Origin: Kordiimonas aquimaris
GTDB lineage: Bacteria > Pseudomonadota > Alphaproteobacteria > Sphingomonadales > Kordiimonadaceae
Assembly: GCF_025574485.1 (NCBI RefSeq)
Contig: NZ_JAOBPO010000002.1
Location: 2,501 to 66,500 of the forward strand
DNA length: 64,000 bases
Reading direction: 5' to 3'
The notes beneath the pieces were generated by a model. The model did not search any database. It was not told the DNA's origin and was given only the letters and a program-made list of their open reading frames with translations. Shown here piece after piece: positions 47,562 through 56,425 of the stretch (position 1 is its first letter; each line of letters begins with the position of its first letter). A program made the translations under genes and the position numbers.

Positions 47562-48701
47562 ATGCTGGCTCAGCGCGCGATATACGATGAAGAACACCAT
47601 ATATTCAGGGATGCAGTTAGAAAGTTTTTTGAAGCAGAAGCTGTACCGCATGCGAAGAGCTGGAGTGATGCAGGTAAAGTGCCGCGCGAGTTTTGGAATA
47701 AGCTGGGTGAAGCCGGTCTTTTATGTCCGCAGTTACCGGAAGAATACGGCGGTGTTGGTGGTGATTACCGCTTCAACTGTATTATTAATGAAGAACAAAT
47801 ATACAATCGTGCAGGCGGTGCGGCCATTGCTGTGCATTCAGATATAGTTGCGCCTTATTTGCTGGATTATGGTTCTGACGACCTCAAGGAGCGCATTCTG
47901 CCCAGAATGGCGACGGGCGAAATGGTTGGTGCAATCGCAATGACTGAGCCGGGAACCGGCAGTGATCTTCAAGGAATGCGCACAACCGCTGTGATGGATG
48001 GAAATCATTATGTTGTAAACGGTTCGAAGACATTTATTTCCAACGGTCAAAACTGTGATTTTGTTATTGTTGCCTGCAAAACAGACAAAAGCGCGGGATC
48101 AAAAGGTGTTAGCCTGATTGTAGTAGAAGCGGACCGTGAAGGTTTCCGTCGAGGGCGCAATCTGGATAAAATAGGCCAACATTCTTCTGATACATCTGAA
48201 TTGTTTTTTGATGAAGTGCGGGTGCCAGCTACCAATATCATTGGCCATGAAGGTGCCGGGTTTATGTATTTGATGCAGCAATTACCGCAGGAGCGTCTTT
48301 CAATTGGGTTTATTGCCATGTCTGGTGCTCAGCGCGCTTATGACATCACACTTGATTATGTCAAACAGCGTGAGGCTTTCGGCAAGCCGATCATGAATTT
48401 TCAAAACACCCGCTTCAAAATGGCAGAAATGAAAACTGAAATTGAAGTTGGCTGGGCTTTTGTTGACCAATGCCTTTCACGCCATATCAAAGGGGAACTG
48501 GATGCAGCTGGTGGTGCCATGTCCAAGTTATGGACCACTGAAATGCAAGGGCGCGTAGTAGACACATGTGTTCAATTACATGGTGGCTACGGCTTTATGT
48601 CGGAATATGAAATTGCGCACCATTTCACAGATGCACGCGTACAGCGCATATATGGCGGTACGTCAGAAATCATGAAGGAGTTAATCGGCCGCACGCTATA
48701 G
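47562..48701 (+). CDS. Acyl-CoA dehydrogenase
   Basis: 379 residues, complete. Typical segments are CPQLPEEYGG, AMTEPGTGSDLQG (FAD/substrate loop), VNGSKTFISNG, QLHGGYGFMSEYEI and IYGGTSEIMKELIGR. It removes two hydrogens from an acyl-CoA and passes electrons to ETF. The residue equivalent to MCAD Glu376 is glycine (YGGT), as in the long-chain/isovaleryl-type branch whose catalytic base sits earlier in the chain. Chain-length preference cannot be read from the sequence. The stop codon lies inside the terminator palindrome. Confidence 0.93.
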   Translation: MLAQRAIYDEEHHIFRDAVRKFFEAEAVPHAKSWSDAGKVPREFWNKLGEAGLLCPQLPEEYGGVGGDYRFNCIINEEQIYNRAGGAAIAVHSDIVAPYLLDYGSDDLKERILPRMATGEMVGAIAMTEPGTGSDLQGMRTTAVMDGNHYVVNGSKTFISNGQNCDFVIVACKTDKSAGSKGVSLIVVEADREGFRRGRNLDKIGQHSSDTSELFFDEVRVPATNIIGHEGAGFMYLMQQLPQERLSIGFIAMSGAQRAYDITLDYVKQREAFGKPIMNFQNTRFKMAEMKTEIEVGWAFVDQCLSRHIKGELDAAGGAMSKLWTTEMQGRVVDTCVQLHGGYGFMSEYEIAHHFTDARVQRIYGGTSEIMKELIGRTL

Positions 48702-48721
48702 CGTGCAGCCGACAGTTTTTT
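48691..48721 (+). terminator. Terminator overlapping the stop of the acyl-CoA dehydrogenase gene
   Basis: GCACGCTATAGCGTGC is a perfect 16-bp palindrome that includes the stop codon TAG (48699-48701), followed eight bases later by T7. Having the stop inside the terminator stem is unusual, because a ribosome at the stop codon would open the hairpin. Confidence 0.6.
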
Positions 48722-48722
48722 G

Positions 48723-50120
48723 CTAGGTTTTTTTAAGCCAGGCTAACCACCATAATCGGCCACCCAGAAGGATGGTGGCTGCAATCAGCCCAGCCGTTAG
48801 GCCGTACCAAATACCCACGGCACCTAAAGAAGAGGCACCGAGTATCGCCGCAACAGGAAAGCCGATTAGCCAATAGCTAACGCCGCAAAGATACATCGGC
48901 CACTGCACGTCTTTTAACCCGCGCAGCACCTGGTTTGCAGCAACCTGTGCCGCATCAAAAACCATGAAAGCAGCGGCAATAGGCAAGAACAACAGAACCA
49001 GCTTAATAACCGGTGCGTTTGCTGGGTCCTCAGTGTCCAGATAAAAGGCCGCCACGCCGTTGGGGAAGAGCGCAAGGATAAGTGCAAGCGCAATAACCGA
49101 GAGAATGGCTGCAACCATGGTAACTGTCGCAGACCGTTGAACGGCATTCCTGTTCCCAGCCCCTTCTGCCAGACCAACCCTGACAGCGCCCGCCATGGAA
49201 ATGCCCCAGGGCAACATGAAGGCGAGGGCGACAACATTTATCGAAATTTGGTAGGCCGCCACTTCCATAATACCGATTAAGCCCATCAAAATAACGGCAG
49301 TATTAAATAACATGCCTTCAAAAATGGTCGTCATGCTAATGGGCCACCCAAGAGACACGACCTCACGGAAGCGAACCCAGTCTGATCTCCAGAAATGTTG
49401 GAACAAATCGAATGTCTTGCCTTGCTTGTCGATTGCAATGTAAGCGACAAACAAAAAGAAACCGATTGTGTAAGACATGGAAGAGGCAATGCCTGCTCCC
49501 ACCAGTTCCAAACGAGGAACACCAAAGTGTCCGAAGATCAGCACATAGTTCAAGCCAGCATTGATGAGCGTAGTGACAACCACCAACACCAAAGGCACCT
49601 TGGTTTTGCCGAGTGCGGCAAGAAAGTTTCGCAGTGCCATTGTCGCCAAAGCAAAGGGCCAGCCAACAGCAAGTGCAAGCACATAATTGGCAGCCTTTGC
49701 TGAAACGCCGGCATCTTGTCCAAGCGCCAAGGCGATTGGTTCAGTGAGCAACAGCGCGCCAAAAACCACTGGAAACATAAGAAAAATAACCCAAAGCGCC
49801 ATGCGCACCGACCGGCGAACATCACGTGTGTCATTTTGGTCTGCACCAAGAGCTTGGCTTACCAGTGGTGACACCGCCATAACTGGTCCAGCACCAACCA
49901 TCCAGAGCGCGAAATAAATCACGGTACCAAGCGAGGCTGCTGCCAGATCTTCTGGCGAGATGCGCCCGATCATCAGGACATCAACGGTGTAGACAGCGAA
50001 TGCTGCTAACTGAGTAAGCGCCATAGGTATACCCAGCGAGAGCAAACTACGGGCTTCGTCCTGCCAATTGTCAGGTAAAATTACTTTTTGCGGGCTTTGG
50101 CCCGTTTCTAATATCGTCAT
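48723..50120 (-). CDS. MATE-family multidrug/cation antiporter
   Basis: 465 residues with twelve predicted membrane segments in two related halves, typical of the MATE fold (for example VDVLMIGRISPEDLAAASLG at the start and INVVALAFMLPWGISMAGAVRVG in the second half). Members expel drugs or metabolites using a sodium or proton gradient. Substrate unknown. A leader of about 200 nt with a small ORF and a hairpin precedes it. Confidence 0.93.
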   Translation of the reverse strand: MTILETGQSPQKVILPDNWQDEARSLLSLGIPMALTQLAAFAVYTVDVLMIGRISPEDLAAASLGTVIYFALWMVGAGPVMAVSPLVSQALGADQNDTRDVRRSVRMALWVIFLMFPVVFGALLLTEPIALALGQDAGVSAKAANYVLALAVGWPFALATMALRNFLAALGKTKVPLVLVVVTTLINAGLNYVLIFGHFGVPRLELVGAGIASSMSYTIGFFLFVAYIAIDKQGKTFDLFQHFWRSDWVRFREVVSLGWPISMTTIFEGMLFNTAVILMGLIGIMEVAAYQISINVVALAFMLPWGISMAGAVRVGLAEGAGNRNAVQRSATVTMVAAILSVIALALILALFPNGVAAFYLDTEDPANAPVIKLVLLFLPIAAAFMVFDAAQVAANQVLRGLKDVQWPMYLCGVSYWLIGFPVAAILGASSLGAVGIWYGLTAGLIAATILLGGRLWWLAWLKKT

Positions 50121-50173
50121 TATAAAAGTTCCGTATCAGTGTTTTGATAAACGCCACGGAATTTAGGGAAGAT

Positions 50174-50200
50174 ATCCGAGCGTCGAAAAAGGGCTCGGAT
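50174..50200 (-). promoter_or_regulatory. Perfect hairpin in MATE leader
   Basis: ATCCGAGC (50174-50181) and GCTCGGAT (50193-50200) are perfect 8-bp arms around an 11-nt loop. In the minus-strand RNA it lies between the small leader ORF and the MATE start, about 55 nt before the latter. No T run follows, so it is more likely a translational or RNA-stability element than a terminator. Confidence 0.45.
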
Positions 50201-50217
50201 GGGACAAAGAGGGAAGG

Positions 50218-50316
50218 TTAAATCAAATCCATGTCGTTCGAGCATACAGCTACAGCTGTAACCGAGGCTTGAGAGCCGGTCGGTAGCGTGCTGATATATG
50301 TCGAACAATTATTCAT
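50218..50316 (-). CDS. Possible 32-codon leader ORF upstream of MATE gene
   Basis: Starts at the ATG at 50316 with AGAGAGA a few bases upstream and ends with TAA just before the leader hairpin. The predicted product begins MNNCSTYIST and contains VTAVAVC. No family is known. It would fit a leader peptide whose translation controls the exporter, as known for some drug-resistance genes. It may equally be chance. Confidence 0.3.
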   Translation of the reverse strand: MNNCSTYISTLPTGSQASVTAVAVCSNDMDLI

Positions 50317-50442
50317 TGGATCTCTCTTTTGTGTTGGGGCGTAGGGATAGTCGATTTAGATTTACTCGTCAATGGATAAACGTTTCTACAAATATTTGCG
50401 GGGCGATTTGCTTCATGCTAGACCACGGATCGTTTTCCTAGA

Positions 50443-50643
50443 ATGAAGCAATTTGAGGACTATCTGGTAATGGCACGTAAGCACGTCACGTTGAAAACAA
50501 CACTTTCCAAAGGTGAGTTTTACTGGGTTACAGATGTAGAGGCTGATAGCGATGAAGAAGCGATCGTTGCAGCAGAAAATCTGTTTATGGCTGAAATAGA
50601 GCGCATTGGTGAATGGGAGTTCACTGATTATGACGTGAGCTAA
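50443..50643 (+). CDS. Small acidic hypothetical protein
   Basis: 66 residues from the ATG at 50443, or 57 from the ATG at 50470 (MARKHVTLKTTL), which has GAGGA upstream. The sequence is compact and coding-like: beta strands (KGEFYWVTDVEA), then an acidic helix (DSDEEAIVAAENLFMAEIERIGE). I recognise no named family. It lies alone between the MATE leader and the MAPEG gene. Confidence 0.65.
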   Translation: MKQFEDYLVMARKHVTLKTTLSKGEFYWVTDVEADSDEEAIVAAENLFMAEIERIGEWEFTDYDVS

Positions 50644-50677
50644 CCGGCATACCGGTTAGTCTTTAATTTAAACTTTG

Positions 50678-51067
50678 CTAGAGCAACCCTGCGTTTAATG
50701 CGACGTAGATTGTTGCCCATGCGATAACAATAGTGCCGCCTAGCGCACCGATAGGCCGAAAGATATGTGGCTTGTCGCCTTCAATCAGGATGCCGGTTGA
50801 ATGTAATATTCTGGCAGCAAAATAAACGCCGGCAAGTGAAGCAACCAATATTTTTGGCGCCTCTAAGTACTCCATGCCAGCAATCAGCATGACGGCAATA
50901 GGGGCCCATTCTGTGAGGTTTGCGTGTGCACGAAATGCTTTAACCATGGCAGGGTCGCTGCCTGCACCCAGTGATGTTTTTGTTTTACTGCGCCGACCAC
51001 CGGAAAGCATACCGAAGACAATATATAGCAGACCTATACCTGCAAGTAATGTGAGTGATATTGGCAT
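50678..51067 (-). CDS. MAPEG-family membrane protein 1
   Basis: 129 residues with four membrane segments. MAPEG features are RAHANLTEWAPIAVML and the loop ARILHSTGI. The family includes glutathione-dependent and eicosanoid enzymes, but bacterial members are mostly uncharacterised. It is a paralogue of the protein at 51783-52172, which keeps the same RAHxNxTExxP motif. Confidence 0.9.
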   Translation of the reverse strand: MPISLTLLAGIGLLYIVFGMLSGGRRSKTKTSLGAGSDPAMVKAFRAHANLTEWAPIAVMLIAGMEYLEAPKILVASLAGVYFAARILHSTGILIEGDKPHIFRPIGALGGTIVIAWATIYVALNAGLL

Positions 51068-51089
51068 CTAAACCTCCAGAGTCTATTTT

Positions 51090-51662
51090 TTAAGGTATGT
51101 TGGGCTTGCAGCTTGACGCTGTTTCCATCCATTTATTTAGTGATTTGAAAGATATTTCCAACCTTGTGTCGTGGACACTTCTATTTTTGAAGAACCAGAA
51201 ACGATCGCTGTATGATGTTGGTTCGATAATTTCTTCGATCGTCAAACGCGTCTGACACGGGGCAATGACTTCGAGTGACAGGTTGAGCCAGCGCTTGTCG
51301 ATATCAGACTGTTGGATCAGGCTGAGGGCACGTTCAGGGATGATGCCGTTGGTGCGTTCGGTTGATTGCCAGCGGTTTTTACCGCGCTGCCAAAAAGCAA
51401 GGCGCGTTGAATCTACTTCAGACGTGTTTCCTGTTAAGCGAACCAGATCAACCATTTCTGCTTGCCAGCGGCTGCGGTTTTTATCATCTGAAATCCAAAG
51501 CCATGTTGTCGCTATGTCTGCATTGATGATCGCATCACTTTTGACCTCAAAGGCTGTGTCGAAGACAAGAATAGCACGCACAAGCAAGCCAAAACCAATA
51601 GCCGCCATCAGCACAACAATTGATTTGTGGTACAGATTCCAGTCTTGAAACTTATCGCGCAT
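51090..51662 (-). CDS. Membrane-anchored SRPBCC-like protein
   Basis: 190 residues from the ATG at 51662, preceded by AAAGGCAG; the longer frame from 51737 has no ribosome site. One membrane segment (about 15-35) is followed by a domain with the SRPBCC/polyketide-cyclase pattern: INADIATTWLWISDDKNRSRW, then antiparallel strands ending in a C-terminal helix (LNKWMETA). Ligand unknown. It lies between two MAPEG genes and is on the same strand as the first, 22 bp away. Confidence 0.72.
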   Translation of the reverse strand: MRDKFQDWNLYHKSIVVLMAAIGFGLLVRAILVFDTAFEVKSDAIINADIATTWLWISDDKNRSRWQAEMVDLVRLTGNTSEVDSTRLAFWQRGKNRWQSTERTNGIIPERALSLIQQSDIDKRWLNLSLEVIAPCQTRLTIEEIIEPTSYSDRFWFFKNRSVHDTRLEISFKSLNKWMETASSCKPNIP

Positions 51663-51782
51663 TTTTCTGCCTTTAGCCGTAGTGTTTGAGTTTGTAAGCT
51701 TACATATACATTTTTGGATGCTTGACCCGCACATCAAATCTCATCACAGTTAAATGCATACATTCTTTAAGGGAGGAAGAAT

Positions 51783-52172
51783 ATGACCATCACTTTAATA
51801 TCGGCAAGCTTTTTGGGCTTGTTGATGATTTATCTAACCATGGGTGTTGCTAAAAACAGAGGGCGCTCCAAAATTGATTTGGGAACAGGCGATGACGAGG
51901 AACTGCTGATCGCAGTGCGGGCACATGGTAATTTTACTGAATTTGCACCGCTTGGCCTGATCCTGATTGGCCTCTTGGAATACAGCCGGGTGAGTTGGTA
52001 TCTTGTGATGGGTATCGCGGTTGCGTTTGTTGTAGGTCGTTATATGCACGGTTTAACATTTGGTAAGTTTGAAGGCCGCAATCCATACAGGTTTGTTGGT
52101 ACTTTACTGACACTGCTTTCTATTCTCGTTGCCAGTGTTGCGGGTTTGTTGAAAGGGTACGGCCTCATGTAA
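51783..52172 (+). CDS. MAPEG-family membrane protein 2
   Basis: 129 residues, four membrane segments, motif RAHGNFTEFAPLGLILIGLLE and VVGRYMHGLTFG. GGGAGG lies before the ATG. It is the same length as the other MAPEG protein and clearly a paralogue. The pair flanks an SRPBCC-like gene. A terminator follows. Confidence 0.9.
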   Translation: MTITLISASFLGLLMIYLTMGVAKNRGRSKIDLGTGDDEELLIAVRAHGNFTEFAPLGLILIGLLEYSRVSWYLVMGIAVAFVVGRYMHGLTFGKFEGRNPYRFVGTLLTLLSILVASVAGLLKGYGLM

Positions 52173-52204
52173 GTGAGGTAGAGCTATAATTCAGTTTGGT
52201 TTTT

Positions 52205-52234
52205 AAGGCATTCGCATTTGCGGATGCCTTTTTT
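52205..52234 (+). terminator. Terminator after MAPEG gene 2
   Basis: AAGGCATTCGCA and TGCGGATGCCTT pair over 12 positions with one G-T, then T6. Confidence 0.82.
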
Positions 52235-52316
52235 CGAAGGGAAACAATTTCGACCTGCGTACCATATTCATAACGTGCATTGAGCGGGGTTGATGTGTGC
52301 AATGAGGAAAGTGAAA

Positions 52317-53798
52317 ATGGTATTATTGACGGGGCATAAGATAAAAGTGGCACAACAGATAAAGAGGGGTACTGCTGCTGTGCTGGCTTTGGTGCTTGTA
52401 GCGTGTAATGGAGACAGTAGCACACCCGCAACAACGACCACACCAACAACGGTACCAGCGACGAATAATGCACCAGTTGTTAATATACAGGTGCCTGACC
52501 AAACGGCGACTGAAGGTGTTGCTTTCACCTTTGACGCAACGCAAAACGGTACAACATTTAGCGACAGTGATGGTGACACATTAGCGTATTCAGTGACCTT
52601 TGATCTTACAGATACGGGGTTAACTGCAACTGGCGGTGAGATCAGTGGCACACCTACAATCGCTGATACGATTGTCGTTACAATAACAGCGAGTGATGGC
52701 AACGGCGCCAGTGCATCGGATAATTTTCTGATTACGATTAACCCTGCAACAGCAGCGTTAACAGGGCCCAGCCTACCTGATACACCGTTTAATTATGCCG
52801 ATCAGGACCTGCCTGATCATTTCACCAACCCAAACGCAAATTTGGGTAATGTGGATAGAACAGATAATACGCCGAACAATAACCCGATTACTGATGCAGG
52901 AGCCACGCTTGGTCGTGTGTTGTTTTATGACAAAAGCTTGTCTGCTAACGACACGGTTGCCTGTGCATCGTGCCATGTGCAGGAAAACGGATTTAGTGAC
53001 ACGGCTGTATTGAGCATTGGGTTTGAGGGCGGTGAAACCGGACGGCATTCCATGCGACTTGGAAATGCGCGTTATTATCAACGTGGTCGTTTCTTCTGGG
53101 ACGAGCGTGCAGCGACACTTGAACAGCAGGTGCTACAGCCTATTCAAGATAGCGTAGAGATGGGACTAACACTTACGCAACTTGAAGCAAAACTGATAGA
53201 TATCGATTATTACGGACCATTATTTGAAGATGCTTTTGGCGATGATCAAGTTACATCGAACCGGGTGTCATTGGCGCTTTCCCAATTCGTAAGGTCGTTG
53301 ACGACATATCAGTCAAAGTTTGATGAAGCTTATATTGCGGCAAGTGGTAACCCCAATAACTTTGACCTTGTATTTACCGCACAGGAGCAAAGAGGTTTTG
53401 ACCTTTTCAGAGGACGCGGTAATTGTGATAGCTGTCATTCAACCAGTGCTCACGTTAGTGACAATGTACACAATAATGGTTTGGATATTGGTACAACTGG
53501 AGACCAAGGTGCAGGTAATCAGCGATTTAAAGCACCATCATTAAGAAATTCATCTGTTGGTGGTCCGTTTATGCATGATGGGCGCTTTGCAACGCTTGCA
53601 GATGTTGTCGACTTTTATAGTGATGATGTGCAGGACAACCCCAATTTATCAAATCGGTTACGTAATAATGATGGTACGCCACGACGTCTCAATCTGTCTG
53701 CAGGGCAAAAAGCTGACCTGGTTGCATTTCTGGAAACCTTAACAGACGAAACTTTCCTGACGGATCCGAAATTTTCAGATCCGTTTTTGCAAGATTAA
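52317..53798 (+). CDS. Ig-like/di-haem cytochrome c peroxidase (MauG-type) lipoprotein
   Basis: 493 residues from the ATG at 52317, chosen for AGGAAAG upstream; the frame extends to 52290. A lipoprotein signal with lipobox VLVAC gives a lipid anchor near residue 30. A Thr/Pro-rich linker leads to a putative Ig/cadherin-like domain (about 45-140: QVPDQTATEGVAFTFDA and DSDGDTLAYSV). The C-terminal domain is the MauG/cytochrome c peroxidase family with two haem sites, CASCH near residue 216 and CDSCH near residue 370. It may reduce peroxide or modify a protein. No MauG partner gene is adjacent. Confidence 0.88.
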   Translation: MVLLTGHKIKVAQQIKRGTAAVLALVLVACNGDSSTPATTTTPTTVPATNNAPVVNIQVPDQTATEGVAFTFDATQNGTTFSDSDGDTLAYSVTFDLTDTGLTATGGEISGTPTIADTIVVTITASDGNGASASDNFLITINPATAALTGPSLPDTPFNYADQDLPDHFTNPNANLGNVDRTDNTPNNNPITDAGATLGRVLFYDKSLSANDTVACASCHVQENGFSDTAVLSIGFEGGETGRHSMRLGNARYYQRGRFFWDERAATLEQQVLQPIQDSVEMGLTLTQLEAKLIDIDYYGPLFEDAFGDDQVTSNRVSLALSQFVRSLTTYQSKFDEAYIAASGNPNNFDLVFTAQEQRGFDLFRGRGNCDSCHSTSAHVSDNVHNNGLDIGTTGDQGAGNQRFKAPSLRNSSVGGPFMHDGRFATLADVVDFYSDDVQDNPNLSNRLRNNDGTPRRLNLSAGQKADLVAFLETLTDETFLTDPKFSDPFLQD

Positions 53799-53829
53799 CT
53801 ATACCTCGCAGGTAATCTTGCAGCCCCGT

Positions 53830-53864
53830 GCCCGTCAGTAACATTACCTCGGTTGCTGGCGGGC
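53830..53864. terminator. Hairpin between MauG-type and hydrolase genes
   Basis: GCCCGTCAGTAAC and GTTGCTGGCGGGC pair over 13 positions with two G-T pairs. It lies between convergent genes with no long T run on either side. Confidence 0.5.
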
Positions 53865-53867
53865 CAT

Positions 53868-54407
53868 TTATGTCTGATCTGTTTGTGGGCGGTTTAAAAA
53901 AACACGTAATATAATGACACTGACAAATGCCGGCACAAAAACCCAAACAAACTCTGAACGCAATACGGTGAGGCCGCGCGCTGTGAAAAAGTTGCGTATC
54001 CCGATAGGAGAAACCTCGATTGGGTGCCAGGGTAGAAAATAACGTGCGTTGTCCAGTGGCCAGAAAAAAGCGATACCCAATCCACCATTTGTCAGGCTAT
54101 CTAATAACCCGTGTGAAATTGTAGATATAAAAACAAGTATGAACGCCGTCTTCTTACTGGTGTTCAGTTGCTCAGCAAATACCGCGGTTGCCAAACCACA
54201 TAAAAGAGCGAAAGTAATTGAGTGGGTAAAGCCCCTATGGCCAAGCGCGTCGCCGTATGGAATACCGTAAGCAAAAGCAATAACATCTGCATCTGGTATA
54301 ATGCTGGCTAAGGCAGCTATTAAAAGCAAACGATTGGAAACGGTGCTGCTTCCCAACCCCATACGTGCTGCGACAGGTATTAATACATGTGAAAAAATAC
54401 TGGCCAT
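53868..54407 (-). CDS. YdjM-type membrane-bound metal-dependent hydrolase
   Basis: 179 residues with about four membrane segments. Histidines and aspartates typical of this family (formerly DUF457) are present: MASIFSHVLIPVAARMG, IIPDADVIAF, GHRGFTHSI and STISHGLLDSLTNGG. E. coli YdjM is induced in the SOS response, but the activity is not established. I see no LexA site upstream. Confidence 0.9.
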   Translation of the reverse strand: MASIFSHVLIPVAARMGLGSSTVSNRLLLIAALASIIPDADVIAFAYGIPYGDALGHRGFTHSITFALLCGLATAVFAEQLNTSKKTAFILVFISTISHGLLDSLTNGGLGIAFFWPLDNARYFLPWHPIEVSPIGIRNFFTARGLTVLRSEFVWVFVPAFVSVIILRVFLNRPQTDQT

Positions 54408-54532
54408 AAACGCTTTCCATTTCAGAATGCTTCATATCATATAAGACAGCTTTAGCTCTTCAAGTTTGCGCTAGCTTGACGGCATACAGGCACTGCTTCA
54501 TAACGGCGACAACCATCAACCGGGCACATCAG

Positions 54533-56425
54533 ATGGAGTGTGTTTTGACTCTTCCGCAGACAATAGAGCCTTTTGTTCTTCTGGATGACAATCAGCAGCA
54601 GGCTGACGGGAAAGCTTATTTGTTTCATAGCCCCGAGCGCATTATTTGTGCCCGTACCCTAGAAGAAGTGCGTTCAGCATTTGATGAAATCGATTCCGCA
54701 GTAGCAGCGGGCTTGTATGTGGCGGGGTGGGTAGCTTATGAATGTGCGGCCATCTTTGAGCCACGTGTTAAGAAGGTGATTAAGTCCTTGCCCGAGGAAC
54801 CACTGGTTTGGATGATGGTGACGCGGTCACGCGATACGCTGGATGCTGATGCCGTGTTGCAATTGTTGGATGATACAGAAAACGCAGAACCTGGGCGCAT
54901 GTCGTTTGGTCAAAAGCAGGCGCATGCAGATACATACCTTGAGAACATTGCATCGATTAAAGCCTATATTGAAGCCGGTGATGTTTATCAGGTGAATTAT
55001 ACGTTTCCCATACCTTGTTATTACGGCGGGTCATTATTGTCTTTATATAAATCGTTACGTTCTGCGCAGCCTGTTGCTTACGGCGCATATATTAACACGG
55101 GCCAAGAGACAATCATGTCGTTGTCACCCGAATTGTTTATCCAGCGCTTCGGTGACGTATTAAAAGCCAAGCCGATGAAGGGCACAGCTGCCCGAGGTGT
55201 TGATATAAAGCAAGACACACATGCAGCGAAAGGGTTGGTGCTGGACACTAAGTCTCGCGCAGAAAATCTGATGATTGTAGATTTAATTCGTAACGATCTA
55301 AGTCGTGTTGCTAAAACGGGAACAGTTACTGTCGATGATCTGTTTGCGGTGGAGACCTTTCCAAGTTTGCATCAAATGACATCAACTGTACATGCACAGT
55401 GCGAAGACACGATGGCTCCTTCTACCTTATTCGCGGCGTTATTTCCGTGTGGTTCGGTTACGGGCGCACCCAAGATTCGCGCTATGGAGATTATTGCAGA
55501 ACTGGAGCAAGGTGCGCGTGGTGTTTATTGCGGAGCAATTGGTCACTTTAGTCCTGCGGTTCAACAAAAACCAATAAACTGGTGCTTTAGTGTGCCCATC
55601 AGGACGATGGTGATGAAGCATGCTGACAAAGAAACGTCTCACAATGTCTCAGGCCGTTTGGCAGTAGGTAGCGGCATAGTTGCTGACAGTGATGCTGAGG
55701 CTGAATTTCAGGAATGTTTGTTAAAATCGGACTTTGCTGAAGCTGTGATGAAGCAGGTTCCATTCCAGTTGATCGAAACCATGCGTGCCGAACACGGGCA
55801 CATAAACTTGCTCTCGTTACATATGGATCGATTATTACGATCAGCTGATGCTTTAGGGTTTGTTTATGACCGTCTTCATATCCAAACAGCAATAGCGGCA
55901 TACCTTGAAAGTGTTGCTGACTGTTATACCGGGCCGCTAGTATTGCGAGTGCGTTTGCTGCTTGAGCCAGACGGTAACCTTAGATTTAGTTCGAGTGTAA
56001 TAGATGAGGCTGATCCAGCAAAAAGCCTGAAGGTGTGTTTTGCTAGTGAAGCTGTTTGCGCGACTGACTGGATGCGCCGCTATAAAACGACAGCACGCGC
56101 CCTATATGACCGCGCAACGGTGTGGGCAAATGAAAACGGCTATGCAGATGTTTTGTTTTTGAACGGCAGCAATAACATCGCTGAAGGTGCAATCAGTAAT
56201 GTATTTATAGAGAATGATGGCATTCTGTATACGCCGCCGCTTTCATGCGGCGCGTTACCAGGCGTGCTGCGTGAAGCGCTATTACATCATGATGTGGCCC
56301 GTAAAGTAGAAGAAAGGGCATTGTCACTAAGTGACGTTTTAAATGCTGAACATGTATATTTGGGAAATGCACTTCGCGGCCTTCGCGAAGTTGAGGTTGT
56401 ACCTACGTACACAAAACTAATCTAA
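54533..56425 (+). CDS. pabB: Aminodeoxychorismate synthase/lyase fusion (PabB-PabC)
   Basis: 630 residues from the ATG at 54533 (the frame starts at 54476, but the extra 19 residues look unlike the family). Residues about 10-430 are PabB: KAYIEAGDVYQVNYTFP, the lysine of KAKPMKGTAARG, and HQMTSTVHAQ with FPCGSVTGAPK. The last 200 residues are a class IV aminotransferase-like lyase (PabC): QLIETMRAEHG, the lysine of RRYKTTARALYD, and LNGSNNIAEGAISNVF. Together they turn chorismate into p-aminobenzoate for folate. The glutamine amidotransferase PabA must be encoded elsewhere. Natural PabB-PabC fusions are known. Confidence 0.92.
   Translation: MECVLTLPQTIEPFVLLDDNQQQADGKAYLFHSPERIICARTLEEVRSAFDEIDSAVAAGLYVAGWVAYECAAIFEPRVKKVIKSLPEEPLVWMMVTRSRDTLDADAVLQLLDDTENAEPGRMSFGQKQAHADTYLENIASIKAYIEAGDVYQVNYTFPIPCYYGGSLLSLYKSLRSAQPVAYGAYINTGQETIMSLSPELFIQRFGDVLKAKPMKGTAARGVDIKQDTHAAKGLVLDTKSRAENLMIVDLIRNDLSRVAKTGTVTVDDLFAVETFPSLHQMTSTVHAQCEDTMAPSTLFAALFPCGSVTGAPKIRAMEIIAELEQGARGVYCGAIGHFSPAVQQKPINWCFSVPIRTMVMKHADKETSHNVSGRLAVGSGIVADSDAEAEFQECLLKSDFAEAVMKQVPFQLIETMRAEHGHINLLSLHMDRLLRSADALGFVYDRLHIQTAIAAYLESVADCYTGPLVLRVRLLLEPDGNLRFSSSVIDEADPAKSLKVCFASEAVCATDWMRRYKTTARALYDRATVWANENGYADVLFLNGSNNIAEGAISNVFIENDGILYTPPLSCGALPGVLREALLHHDVARKVEERALSLSDVLNAEHVYLGNALRGLREVEVVPTYTKLI

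Noticed and set aside
50120-50308. 62-codon minus-strand frame directly upstream of the MATE gene
   Set aside because: Runs through the leader hairpin, has no ribosome site and no family resemblance; the alternative 32-codon frame has a better start.
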